Source: Pseudomonas brassicacearum
Lineage (GTDB): Bacteria; Pseudomonadota; Gammaproteobacteria; Pseudomonadales; Pseudomonadaceae
Direction: 5' to 3'
Assembly (NCBI RefSeq): GCF_009601685.2
Contig: NZ_CP045701.2
Span: forward strand, 4,340,001-4,404,000
DNA length: 64,000 bases
Below, one piece after another: positions 56,208-63,622 of the stretch (the first letter of the stretch is position 1; every line of letters begins with the position of its first letter). Under the pieces are notes generated by a model. The model had not been told where the DNA came from, did not search any database, and was given only the letters and a program-made list of their open reading frames with translations. The position numbers were made by a program, and so were the translations under genes.

Positions 56208-56278
56208 GCGACAATCCACGATTTTGAGTTTATCGGTAATCAGCCCGTTTCATATCGTGGGTGTGCCCCATCTCTCCT
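56208..56278. repeat. Dispersed GACCACGATT palindrome, copy 2
   Basis: ATCCACGATTTTGAGTTTAT, then AATCAGCCCG, then TTTCATATCGTGGGTGTGCC form an imperfect hairpin. A half copy (GGGACAGACCACGATTTTAT) lies at 56042-56061. Confidence 0.65.
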
Positions 56279-56284
56279 CACGCT

Positions 56285-56485
56285 TCAATGAAGAACCCTG
56301 CGACTCTCCCCGATCCTGATCCTATCGAGCGCCCTGTTTAAAGCATCCAAGGCATCGAGCAGGGCTTTCGCCTCAGCCTCCCGACCATCGCCCCAGAGGC
56401 GTTCTGCCATTTTGTTCAGTGCCTGGATGGAGCGCTCAATGTCAGCAGCAGTCGCTGCTTTGCTTTCCTGATGTTTCTTTGGCAT
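56285..56485 (-). CDS. Small helical hypothetical protein (66 aa)
   Basis: A 66-residue charged, helical protein (AADIERSIQALNKMAERLWGD; AKALLDALDALNRALDRI). AGGAAGGG lies eight bases before the ATG. Its heptad-like Leu spacing suggests a coiled coil. Function unknown. Confidence 0.55.
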   Translation of the reverse strand: MPKKHQESKAATAADIERSIQALNKMAERLWGDGREAEAKALLDALDALNRALDRIRIGESRRVLH

Positions 56486-56590
56486 TGATCAACCCTTCCT
56501 CGGGGCGTTGCTTCATCAGCTTCGACGCAGATACATCACGGCAGAACGCTATGCAGGTGCTCCCTACCCATTCCACCGCCGATGCCCCAA

Positions 56591-57016
56591 TCAGCGCTTC
56601 GCGGACTCACACTGGACGCGTAGATCATGATTGTCGATATTCCCGCAACTACTGCTGCCGGTGGTGGCATTGCAGTAGGCGCGCTGGTCATGGTCATCGA
56701 TGTTGCCGCAGGAACTGCTACCCGTCTCCGCGTTGCATCGCGCACGCAAGTCATGATTATCGATGTTGCCGCAACTGCTACCGCCCTGCTTGGCATTGCA
56801 ATACGCCCGCTGGTCATGATCATCAATGTTGCCGCAAGAACTGCCTCCCAGCTCTGCGTTACACGCCGCGCGCAAATCGTGATTATCGATGTTTCCGCAA
56901 CTGCTGCCGCTCTCCCTGGCATTGCAATAAGCGCGCTGGTCATGATCATCGATGTTGCCACAACCGGCAAAGGCGTAACCGCTGAACATCAATACCATCG
57001 CAAGAATCACTTTCAT
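56591..57016 (-). CDS. Secreted Cys-rich protein made of six tandem 21-residue repeats
   Basis: A 141-residue protein: signal peptide MKVILAMVLMFSGYAFAG followed by six copies of a 21-residue unit of the form CGNIDxHDxRxxCNAxxxGSS. Odd copies read IDDHDQRAYC and even copies IDNHDLRxxC, so the gene is really three 126-base units. Each unit has two Cys, spaced twelve apart, fit for an intra-repeat disulfide, with D/N/H side chains that could bind metal. ATG 57016 opens the signal peptide; the longer frame to 57055 does not. The repeat number may vary by recombination. No function known. Confidence 0.75.
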   Translation of the reverse strand: MKVILAMVLMFSGYAFAGCGNIDDHDQRAYCNARESGSSCGNIDNHDLRAACNAELGGSSCGNIDDHDQRAYCNAKQGGSSCGNIDNHDLRARCNAETGSSSCGNIDDHDQRAYCNATTGSSSCGNIDNHDLRVQCESAKR

Positions 57017-57175
57017 TTCATACGTTCCTGGGTCTGCCAGGAAACAGCCTGGCACTGGTTGATCCTCATTTAGGAGCGTCGCGAAACGCTATCAAATTGA
57101 CATCATTTTAAGGAAAAGTTCCGGGGCCGGATTGGAAGCTGGAGGGATGCAGCCGGGCGTGAGGTGGGAAACAGG

Positions 57176-57252
57176 GGAAACAGGGGACAGACCACGATTT
57201 TGAGTTCATCTGTAATCAGCCCGTCTCATAATCGTGGCCTGCCCCGCATCCC
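57176..57252. repeat. Dispersed GACCACGATT palindrome, copy 3 (complete)
   Basis: GGGGACAGACCACGATTTTG and TCATAATCGTGGCCTGCCCC are inverted arms around ATCTGTAATCAGCCCG. It is the most complete copy of the four in this part of the window. Confidence 0.7.
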
Positions 57253-57273
57253 CTCAATCCTTTAACTCTCACC

Positions 57274-57492
57274 TCATCTACTCGCACCATAGAAGTGATT
57301 CAGCACCATTAGTTCAAACACAGCCACCAATGCGCAGAACGCGATGAAGCCGGGGCTGAAGACCCGCCTGGGCTTGGATGAGCCGTCGCCCAACCAGGTC
57401 GCGTCGGAGTAAAAGGTAAACACTACGAGAAATACCAACAACGCATAGGTCCACGCCTTACTCCAGACCCCCTGTGTTTTCCATTGAGTCAT
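57274..57492 (-). CDS. Small two-helix membrane protein (72 aa)
   Basis: A 72-residue protein with two hydrophobic segments (about 13-30, WTYALLVFLVVFTFYSDA, and 48-65, FIAFCALVAVFELMVL). ATG 57492 (MTQWKTQGVW) is preferred over the longer frame from 57582, which overlaps the next lipoprotein gene. Function unknown. Confidence 0.55.
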   Translation of the reverse strand: MTQWKTQGVWSKAWTYALLVFLVVFTFYSDATWLGDGSSKPRRVFSPGFIAFCALVAVFELMVLNHFYGASR

Positions 57493-57553
57493 CCGCGCTC
57501 TTCCGCAACCCGCTTTATTCGTCGACTCAGGACGCCGGTTAACCAGGATCGCA

Positions 57554-58099
57554 TTACTTGGCTTTTGCGCTCTTGATGTCACTGATGATTTTCTGAGAAA
57601 TAGCCTGAACCTGCTCTTTGGTCATAGCCGACATGACACCTTCCCAAGCAGACGACGACGTGTCATATGTCCGAGTTCCAATCAGGCGGCCCGATTCCAA
57701 GTCCGAGTAGTCTGCACTGGAATTGACCCACGCATTTCCCACCATGACCCCGGCTCCGTAGCGAGCACCTGGTGTCAGGTAACGGAAATTGGTCACGTTG
57801 ATCTTGATACCGACACCGTCCTTGCCGTCGAGGCTTGATGCCTGAGTCTCTGTAAGGCTGTAGCCGGCGCGAGTTGCTTCGACTTGCAGGGCGTCATTCC
57901 ATTCTTGCCTCAAGCGAGGCCAGTCCTCGTTTTGTTGAACCTTGCTATTACCTTGAAAGTTTACGACCAGATTTTGCTTGGCTGACTCCTGAATGACGAG
58001 TGTTTCAGTCCCGCCGCTTTTAACAGAGGCAGCGCATCCGCCCAACATCAGAACAGCAACAGCACAGGACAGCGCAATCGAAAGCTTGGACGTGTTCAT
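57554..58099 (-). CDS. DUF4410-like lipoprotein
   Basis: A 181-residue lipoprotein with lipobox LMLGGC at residues 17-22. The mature part resembles DUF4410 envelope proteins (WPRLRQEWNDALQVEATRAGY; KINVTNFRYLTPGARYGAG; SGRLIGTRTYDTSSSAWEG). Such proteins are periplasmic or outer-membrane and poorly understood. It is the upstream gene of a small membrane-protein gene on the same strand. Confidence 0.8.
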   Translation of the reverse strand: MNTSKLSIALSCAVAVLMLGGCAASVKSGGTETLVIQESAKQNLVVNFQGNSKVQQNEDWPRLRQEWNDALQVEATRAGYSLTETQASSLDGKDGVGIKINVTNFRYLTPGARYGAGVMVGNAWVNSSADYSDLESGRLIGTRTYDTSSSAWEGVMSAMTKEQVQAISQKIISDIKSAKAK

Positions 58100-58239
58100 T
58101 GAATTTCCATATCCACAAAATCGGTTGAGAGAGGCGTTAAATATCCCCGCCGAGCCAGACGAGCCCGCACGCTGGGACGCGCAGAATTTAGCACCATTAC
58201 TTCGCTGCTACGAGCCAAGGGCGAGGTCAGCAAAGACTG

Positions 58240-58300
58240 GCGACAGACCATGGTTTTTAGTTCACAGGTCATGGGCTGTCCCCATTTTCTTCCCTACCCA
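58240..58300. repeat. Dispersed palindrome, copy 4 (diverged)
   Basis: GGCGACAGACCATGGTTTTTAG and GGTCATGGGCTGTCCCC form a shortened hairpin of the same family. It lies in a 767-base gene-poor mosaic (58100-58866) together with a toxin remnant and an IS end. Confidence 0.5.
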
Positions 58301-58375
58301 CCCCGGATTGAGAATACTGGGGATGACCAGCATCGGCATCTTGACTGCCTGTATCCAGCTGGATACGGTCCACTC

Positions 58376-58567
58376 ATAAATGATCTCATCCAGCAAACGC
58401 AGACGTTCACTGCTTGGCATTCATCGGTCCGTGATCTGCGAGCAAAAATCGCTATCGCCCGCCGCATTGATCGCGCTGCAGCAGATAACCTGGGCGATGT
58501 GAAACCTGTCGGTGATGGTATTTCAGAGTTGCGTGTGGATGTAGGCGCTGGCTGGGAAATTGCGCCT
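58376..58567 (+). pseudogene. HigB/RelE-type addiction-module toxin remnant
   Basis: The frame encodes QTQTFTAWHSSVRDLRAKIA, IARRIDRAAADNLGDVKPVG and DGISELRVDVGAGWEI. This is the familiar opening of plasmid-type HigB/RelE killer proteins (TFxxWxxxLRDxRAKxxIxxRIxR...GDVKPVGEGVSELRI-x-YGPGYRVYF). The sequence stops matching exactly at GWEI, where 23-bp tandem repeats begin, and the last 30-40 codons and the antitoxin are missing. The start codon (ATA/AAT region near 58376) is also degraded. Confidence 0.65.
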
Positions 58568-58568
58568 G

Positions 58569-58680
58569 ACTTGACCACGCGTTTGCCTACCACTTGACCA
58601 CCTGTTTGCATTCGACTTGACCAGCCATTTGCATCGGATGTGACCACGCGCACGGGTACGTCTTGACCGGCAGATAACGG
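58569..58680. repeat. Five 23-bp tandem repeats resembling an IS21-type end
   Basis: A/TNTTGACC-type units start at 58569, 58592, 58615, 58638 and 58661, an exact 23-base period. Three read ACTTGACCA-N3-TTTGC; the outer two are diverged. Multiple terminal TTGACCA repeats are typical of IS21-family ends. No transposase genes remain. Confidence 0.6.
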
Positions 58681-58866
58681 CCAGGAGCAGTCTTTTGAAA
58701 GCGTCTACGGAAGAGTGCCGATTCATGGAGCTACGTGTTGTCAAATTCTGGTAGCCTCTCCGATTAGCGTATAAGCGACGTTTAGCTCTGAAATTTATAG
58801 GCAGAGCATCATTACAATTCAACAATCGTTTGGTTAAATATTTAAAATTATCTTAAAGGGATTTAA

Positions 58867-59859
58867 ATGAAAAAAATACATGACAGCTTGATAGTTTTCA
58901 ACCTCCTTAAGGAAAAGTTCGAAAGAGACTTGTATTTAATTGAGTCATCCGTTTCCTTGGCGAAAAAATATGGTAGGCGATGCAAGGATCTTGATCACTT
59001 CAATGAAGATCTCAAGCGATCGCTGTTCTTAAAGCAAGTCATTGATGTATGTGCGTTTTTGGATGAATTTAGAGCATTCAGATCATTGGCAAAAGATAGT
59101 GAAAGAGTGAAGGAGTTATGTAGAATCACCAAGCCGGCACTGGAAAGAATCGAAGAGCTGAAGGGTTTGAGATCTTATAGAAACGCACTTGCCGCCCATA
59201 ACTTTAGAGAGGAAAAAAATAAGGAAGAAGTTATTTTGCTTAGTGATTACACCAGGAATCAGGAACATCCAAATTCTATTGCAGATATGTTTTTCCTTAG
59301 TTCGCTGTGCGTCACAATCACAGAAGCAATATGCGCAGAATTTGCTAGCGACCTGAAACAGGCGTTGGACTCATACAGTAGCAGGCTACAAGATGATAGT
59401 GGCGAGCCCTTGAGAGGGATTAAAACAATTCGAGAGGCTTATGATGAAGTTGAGAAGTATCGTATAAAGATAAATCTAAAACCGAAATTCACAGCATACG
59501 AGTTCGCAGAACTCAATATGGCTCTACGCAAGCTGAACTGGGATGCGATCCCAGAAAAATTCCAGCTTTCAAAGAACGAGACCAATAAGGCCTGGTGTGA
59601 AGTTCTCGGGATGTACTTTGAAATGAGAGGTTATCAGGGCATCGAGTACTACCAAGGCGTAAAAGGGAGTCATGTCAATCATTGGCTGGAGTTTTATGGT
59701 CACGCCATGTTTGTAATCGACACGTTAAAAAGCGTTGAACCTTCCGACCTGCGAGAAGCTCATAGTGTAGTGTCTAATTGGAAGCCTTGTGTTGATGAAA
59801 GCAGCTCTCAGTATTTGAAACTTGTCTATGATGAACTAATGAAAGTAGTTACACCATAG
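58867..59859 (+). CDS. HEPN-like protein, AT-rich, horizontally acquired
   Basis: A 330-residue helical cytosolic protein, much AT-richer than the surrounding genome. The segment GLRSYRNALAAHNFREE contains R105-N106-x4-H111, the R-N-x4-H signature of HEPN ribonucleases, following a long helix pair. The middle and C-terminal parts (YEFAELNMALRKLNWDAIPE; EMRGYQGIEYYQGVKGSHVNHW) are not recognised. AAAGGGA lies six bases before the ATG. Many HEPN proteins are toxins or abortive-infection effectors; that role is inference. It is bounded by an IS end and an IS66 insertion. Confidence 0.6.
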   Translation: MKKIHDSLIVFNLLKEKFERDLYLIESSVSLAKKYGRRCKDLDHFNEDLKRSLFLKQVIDVCAFLDEFRAFRSLAKDSERVKELCRITKPALERIEELKGLRSYRNALAAHNFREEKNKEEVILLSDYTRNQEHPNSIADMFFLSSLCVTITEAICAEFASDLKQALDSYSSRLQDDSGEPLRGIKTIREAYDEVEKYRIKINLKPKFTAYEFAELNMALRKLNWDAIPEKFQLSKNETNKAWCEVLGMYFEMRGYQGIEYYQGVKGSHVNHWLEFYGHAMFVIDTLKSVEPSDLREAHSVVSNWKPCVDESSSQYLKLVYDELMKVVTP

Positions 59860-60051
59860 GACTACTCTAGTGCCGTGGCCTATGCCTTAGCTGAAAACTG
59901 GGGATGTCGCTTGGGCGAGCACGCATCATAGGCCGGGCGGGATGTTCTGAGGGAATGCCACTAAGGATCGCCCGGCTTTAACTAGACACTTTTTGAACGG
60001 TCGCTTTTGGCCGGTTAGCGACGGTCTGACGTCGACCGTCGCTATACATGG

Positions 60052-60268
60052 TCAAACCTCAGTCTGTTCCGCCATCTCTAGGGCGTCATCGACCTCAATC
60101 CCAAGGTATCGAACAGTACTCTCCAGCTTCGTATGGCCGAGCAGCAACTGAACCGCTTGCAGGTTCTTCGTCCTGCGATATATCAGTGATGCCTTCGTAC
60201 GTCGCATTGTGTGGGTGCCATACATGGCTGGATCAAGGCCCACGGCTTTCACCCAGCCTTTGACGATA
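60052..60268 (-). pseudogene. Tyrosine recombinase, C-terminal half, cut off by IS66
   Basis: Encodes GWVKAVGLDPAMYGTHTMRR, TKASLIYRRTKNLQAVQLLL, GHTKLESTVRYLGIEVDDAL and EMAEQTEV. The catalytic H-x2-R (THTMRR), second His (LLGHTK) and Tyr (VRYLG) of the integrase family are intact. The reading frame continues exactly into the other half at 62323-62638 when the IS66 element and one 8-bp duplication are removed. Confidence 0.9.
60261..60268. repeat. 8-bp target duplication, left copy
   Basis: TGACGATA, identical to 62323-62330 on the other side of the IS66 element. Confidence 0.92.
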
Positions 60269-60313
60269 GTATGCGATCCATAAACCCCACCTACCCAACA
60301 GTGGATTAACGGT

Positions 60314-61858
60314 TTACCGTGGCATTTCTGGCGAGCAGTTCCACGGCAGCAAGGCTTCATAATCTTCAAGCGACGAAGCCTGAGGCAGCCGCTCCAGTAC
60401 GTGGCGCAACCACGTATAGGGCTCTTGGCCGTTGACCTTGGCGGTCTCGACCAGGCTGTAGATCTTTGCGCTGGCAGTGGCGCCGTTGACGGTATCGCTG
60501 AACAGCCAGGCCTTGCGTCCAATGACAAACGGCTTGATCGCTCTTTCGGCCGGGTTGTTGTCGATGGGCAGATAACCCGCTTCGACATAGCGCTCCAGTC
60601 GGCTCCAGTTATTCGCCAGATAATGCACCGCCTTGCCTAATGCACTTTGCGGCGTCACCTGGGATTGGGTTTTATCCAGCCAGACTTTCAGCTGCCCCAA
60701 GATCGGCAGGCTCTTTTCCTGGCGAGCGATAAACCGCTGTTCATCACTGGCAACCTTAAGTTCACGCTCGACTCCATACAGTTTGTTAATCATCGTCAGC
60801 GCGATATCCGCACGTCCCGTCTTGCCCTTGGGTTGCACTTTTTGCGCGTCCACGAACTTACGTCGTGCATGGGCCATGCACGCCAAGCGCTCCACGCCCG
60901 GTTGCAACGCCAAGGCGTTATAGCCAGCGTAATCATCGGTCATGACATAGCCACGATAGCTTTCCAGCAAACGCAACGGCACCTCCTGCGCACGGCTGGA
61001 CGTGTAATCGAATAGCACGACTTTTCGATCCGACGGACCACTGGCTTGCACCCACATCCAGGATTGACTGGTCGGGTCTCGATCCGGCTCTTTCAACACT
61101 TGGACGCGGGTTTCATCGCAATGGATCACCGGACTTTCCAGTAATCGGTCGCGCATCAAATTCAACAGTGGCTGAAAGTGCTCGCTGCACTGGATGATCC
61201 AGCGCGCGAGAGTCTGGCGCGGAATATCAATGCCATGTCGGCTTAGCACCGTTTCAAACCGGTGCAACGGCAAGCCATCAACATATTTGGTGGTCAGCAG
61301 CATCGCCAACACGCTAGGGCTGGCCATGCTTTTTTCGATCAACTGGGCCGGTTTGTCGACGGTGACCGGTGCAGTTTCGCAGCCTCGGCAAGCGTAGATC
61401 TTGCGGATATGTTTGATGACGCGGATCTGCATCGGCACGATATCCAACTGCTCGCTGGTTTCCTCACCAATGGCATGTTTGCGGCAACCACAGGCACAGG
61501 TCAGCTCGTGTTCGGGCAGTTCATGGATAACTTCGATACGTGGCAGCTCAGCCGACAACGGCTTGCGTTTGCCACGGCGAGGTGTCGGTGCAACGACTTC
61601 TTCATCAGCGTCGCCAACTAGCGGCATGGGTTCGCTTTCAGGCTCGTTGAACAAGGCCAATTGCGGCGTGTTGGGCTCAACAGTTTGCTCGGACTTGCGC
61701 CCAAATAGACGGTCGCGCAACAGCTTGATCTGTTCTTTCAGGTCGACAATATGGGTCTGATAAGCTTGCGCCGATTCTTCCTGGCGACTGAGTGCCTCAA
61801 GCAGCAATTGCTTGAGCAAAACAGGATCATCAGGAAGGTCGTCGGGTAGAGAAATCAT
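60314..61858 (-). CDS. tnpC: IS66 family transposase TnpC
   Basis: A 514-residue transposase. Domains in order: an N-terminal coiled-coil and leucine-rich start ([20 protein letters not shown]), a zinc-finger-like region ([10 protein letters not shown] and [10 protein letters not shown]), the catalytic core with Asp in [14 protein letters not shown] and [12 protein letters not shown], and Glu in [12 protein letters not shown], then the IS66 C-terminal domain ([25 protein letters not shown]). It appears full length, with no stop or frameshift, so the element may still be active if TnpA is dispensable. Confidence 0.95.
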   Translation of the reverse strand: MISLPDDLPDDPVLLKQLLLEALSRQEESAQAYQTHIVDLKEQIKLLRDRLFGRKSEQTVEPNTPQLALFNEPESEPMPLVGDADEEVVAPTPRRGKRKPLSAELPRIEVIHELPEHELTCACGCRKHAIGEETSEQLDIVPMQIRVIKHIRKIYACRGCETAPVTVDKPAQLIEKSMASPSVLAMLLTTKYVDGLPLHRFETVLSRHGIDIPRQTLARWIIQCSEHFQPLLNLMRDRLLESPVIHCDETRVQVLKEPDRDPTSQSWMWVQASGPSDRKVVLFDYTSSRAQEVPLRLLESYRGYVMTDDYAGYNALALQPGVERLACMAHARRKFVDAQKVQPKGKTGRADIALTMINKLYGVERELKVASDEQRFIARQEKSLPILGQLKVWLDKTQSQVTPQSALGKAVHYLANNWSRLERYVEAGYLPIDNNPAERAIKPFVIGRKAWLFSDTVNGATASAKIYSLVETAKVNGQEPYTWLRHVLERLPQASSLEDYEALLPWNCSPEMPR

Positions 61859-61876
61859 GGCCCGGATTATACCGAG

Positions 61877-62236
61877 TCACGCCACGTAGCGCGGCGTCAA
61901 AACTTGATGAGGACGGTTACGCCAGAGATCAAAACCGTCGAGCAGCCAGTTCAGCTCCTGGACGCTGAGGATAATCGCCTCGTCCGTGGCATCGGGCGAC
62001 GTTTTGAAGCGCTCGGATTCTAAGCGCTTGAGCCAAAGACAGAAGCCGTTGCGCTCCCAGTACAAGATCTTCACGCGGTTGCGGGACTTGTTGAGAAAGA
62101 CGAAAAGTATTGGATCGAATACCGCCACTTTTATATCCAGTTCGACCAACGCGGCGAGGCCGTCGATAGATTTTCGAAAGTCCACCGGCTTGGGGTAGAG
62201 GTACACTTTTTCGACTTTGGCGTCGGGTCGCATCAT
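61877..62236 (-). CDS. tnpB: IS66 accessory protein TnpB
   Basis: A 119-residue protein (or 118 from the next ATG) of the IS66 Orf2-like family: VYLYPKPVDFRKSIDGLAAL, then FVFLNKSRNRVKILYWERNGFCLWLKRLE. Its function in transposition is required but unclear. It ends 18 bases before tnpC. The start is uncertain because an in-frame ATG at 62275 lies close to the element end. Confidence 0.9.
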   Translation of the reverse strand: MMRPDAKVEKVYLYPKPVDFRKSIDGLAALVELDIKVAVFDPILFVFLNKSRNRVKILYWERNGFCLWLKRLESERFKTSPDATDEAIILSVQELNWLLDGFDLWRNRPHQVLTPRYVA

Positions 62237-62322
62237 GGCGGGGCTGGCTCCAGAAAGAGATCGGGAGCGAAGCATCGGGGATCAAATGCGGGCTTGGAAT
62301 GTGGGGGTCATGGATCACTTAC

Positions 62323-62330
62323 TGACGATA
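62323..62330. repeat. 8-bp target duplication, right copy
   Basis: TGACGATA, matching 60261-60268. Confidence 0.92.
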
Positions 62331-62638
62331 CGAGCGTATTGACGAGTAGATAGATGGTCTGAAGTATGCAGCCGGCTAGGAAACAGGCAGTCCTCGCTGC
62401 GTAGCTGGGCCCGATGTATCCAGGCCGCGAGAGCAGACCGTGTTTGCTCAGTGATCTCAAACTGCACAGGCCGCTGCGTTTTCTGCTGCATCACCATGGC
62501 TCATGATGATACGTGCTCGCCATGAGCGACATCGCGCACGCGGAGCTTGGTTAAGTCGCAGGCTCGAAGCTTACTGTCTATGGCCAGATCGAAAAGAGCC
62601 AGATCTCGGGTTCTTTCCGCAATTTGAAGCCTTACTTG
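62323..62638 (-). pseudogene. Tyrosine recombinase, N-terminal half, with a nonsense codon
   Basis: On the minus strand the frame encodes QVRLQIAERTRDLALFDLAI, DSKLRACDLTKLRVRDVAHG and EHVSS, then a TGA at 62501-62503, then AMVMQQKTQRPVQFEITEQT and onward to LSTRQYARIV. Family members have Arg at the stop position. The catalytic first Arg is in SKLRACDLTKL. The upstream end fades around 62638, so the N terminus is lost or diverged. It joins 60268 in frame. Confidence 0.88.
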
Positions 62639-62980
62639 TTTACCCAAACTGTCGGAGCATTGAGCGGTGAGAGAAGATTTTTAGCACGCTTATACGTGAA
62701 GTCTCAGCTCGAAAACCTCTGCGAAGATTCAGAATTTCAATCTCAGACGCGCACTTTACTGTCATGGAAATCAAGGCGGAATTTTTCAACAGAGCTCGCC
62801 ATCTGTGACCAGTGGATATTATCCATCCACGCATTACAAATCACGAGCATCGTGAGGTTCTCTCAGCGGTGTAGTACGAGTCATATCATTAGCAAACTCA
62901 ACACTGAACAGCAAAGTGCCGAGACACCTCGAATGTACCCGAGCCTATCCATTAAACTTCAGGGGTTTTGTATACATGGC

Positions 62981-63622
62981 CTACATATCAATGTACGCAG
63001 GAGGAGCATCTCCGTGCTTGATAGGTTGTTGTGCCCCAGGCAACCATATGCACAGGCGAGACCATATTTGATAGCAGCAGCAATATAGCGCCATTGCATC
63101 TTCATCTTCAGCTGCGCCAACACTGTCCAACTTTTTTTCCGCTGCGTGGCATGCGTCCTTTATCAAGTCTAGAATTATTTGCACGCTAGAATGATCAACA
63201 CCATGCTCGAAGTTGTTCTTCGCAATTGACATCACCTCAGCAAAAATATCGAGATATTCCTGTCGATCATCGGGAGCTGTTATGGTGGCATCATAACCCC
63301 ACCAGTGAATATCTTTCTGCGCCAATACACCGCCTAATAATCTAGCGGTCGAACACGCCCAGGCATAGACTTTGAAACCGGTCAACGCGCGCCCGTCATT
63401 TTCCACAACGGCCTCAACGCCATCGCTATCAATAATTGCCAAACGCGAGCCATGGCTCATCGAGAAAATAGCGCGCTTTTCTCCCAGTAACTGGTCATGA
63501 AGCCTATCTCGCAACGCATCGCAACCAAACAATTCTATATCAGTGTGTGCAGCTATCTTCTTTGCAACTGCAAGATTGGCTGCGGTTTGTCTATCGCTAT
63601 GAGTGACGAAAAAAATAGTCAT
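62981..63622 (-). CDS. Caspase/CHAT-like Cys-His protein
   Basis: A 213-residue AT-rich protein. H57-G58 in IFSMSHGSRLAI and C90 in GFKVYAWACSTARLLGG form the His-Gly / Ala-Cys-Ser pattern of clan CD cysteine peptidases (caspase, CHAT, C25), each after a hydrophobic strand. The rest is helical with a Cys cluster (YCCCYQIW). CHAT proteases act in bacterial defence and regulated cell death in several described systems. It overlaps the next upstream gene by ATGA, forming a two-gene unit. The assignment rests on motifs only. Confidence 0.6.
   Translation of the reverse strand: MTIFFVTHSDRQTAANLAVAKKIAAHTDIELFGCDALRDRLHDQLLGEKRAIFSMSHGSRLAIIDSDGVEAVVENDGRALTGFKVYAWACSTARLLGGVLAQKDIHWWGYDATITAPDDRQEYLDIFAEVMSIAKNNFEHGVDHSSVQIILDLIKDACHAAEKKLDSVGAAEDEDAMALYCCCYQIWSRLCIWLPGAQQPIKHGDAPPAYIDM

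Larger units (their letters stand above)
60269..62322 (-). mobile_element. Complete IS66-family element (2,054 bp), tnpB-tnpC only
   Basis: The ends GTATGCGATCCATAAACCCC (left) and GTAAGTGATCCATGACCCCC (right, read inward) are inverted repeats matching at 18 of 22 positions. Both sides carry TGACGATA, the 8-bp duplication expected for IS66. The element encodes TnpC and TnpB; there is no room for TnpA (86 bases remain after TnpB). It has interrupted a tyrosine recombinase gene. Confidence 0.93.

Noticed and set aside
56419..57073. Plus-strand frames of about 150-190 codons opposite the Cys-rich repeat gene
   Set aside because: They mirror the 126-base repeats; the minus frame has a signal peptide and regular Cys spacing, which the others lack.
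58569..58680. 23-bp periodic repeats as a CRISPR array
   Set aside because: Units are directly adjacent and variable, without unique spacers between conserved repeats, and no cas genes are present.
62624..63088. A 154-codon plus-strand frame
   Set aside because: It runs antisense to the recombinase remnant and to the CHAT-like gene, with no ribosome site or recognisable domain.
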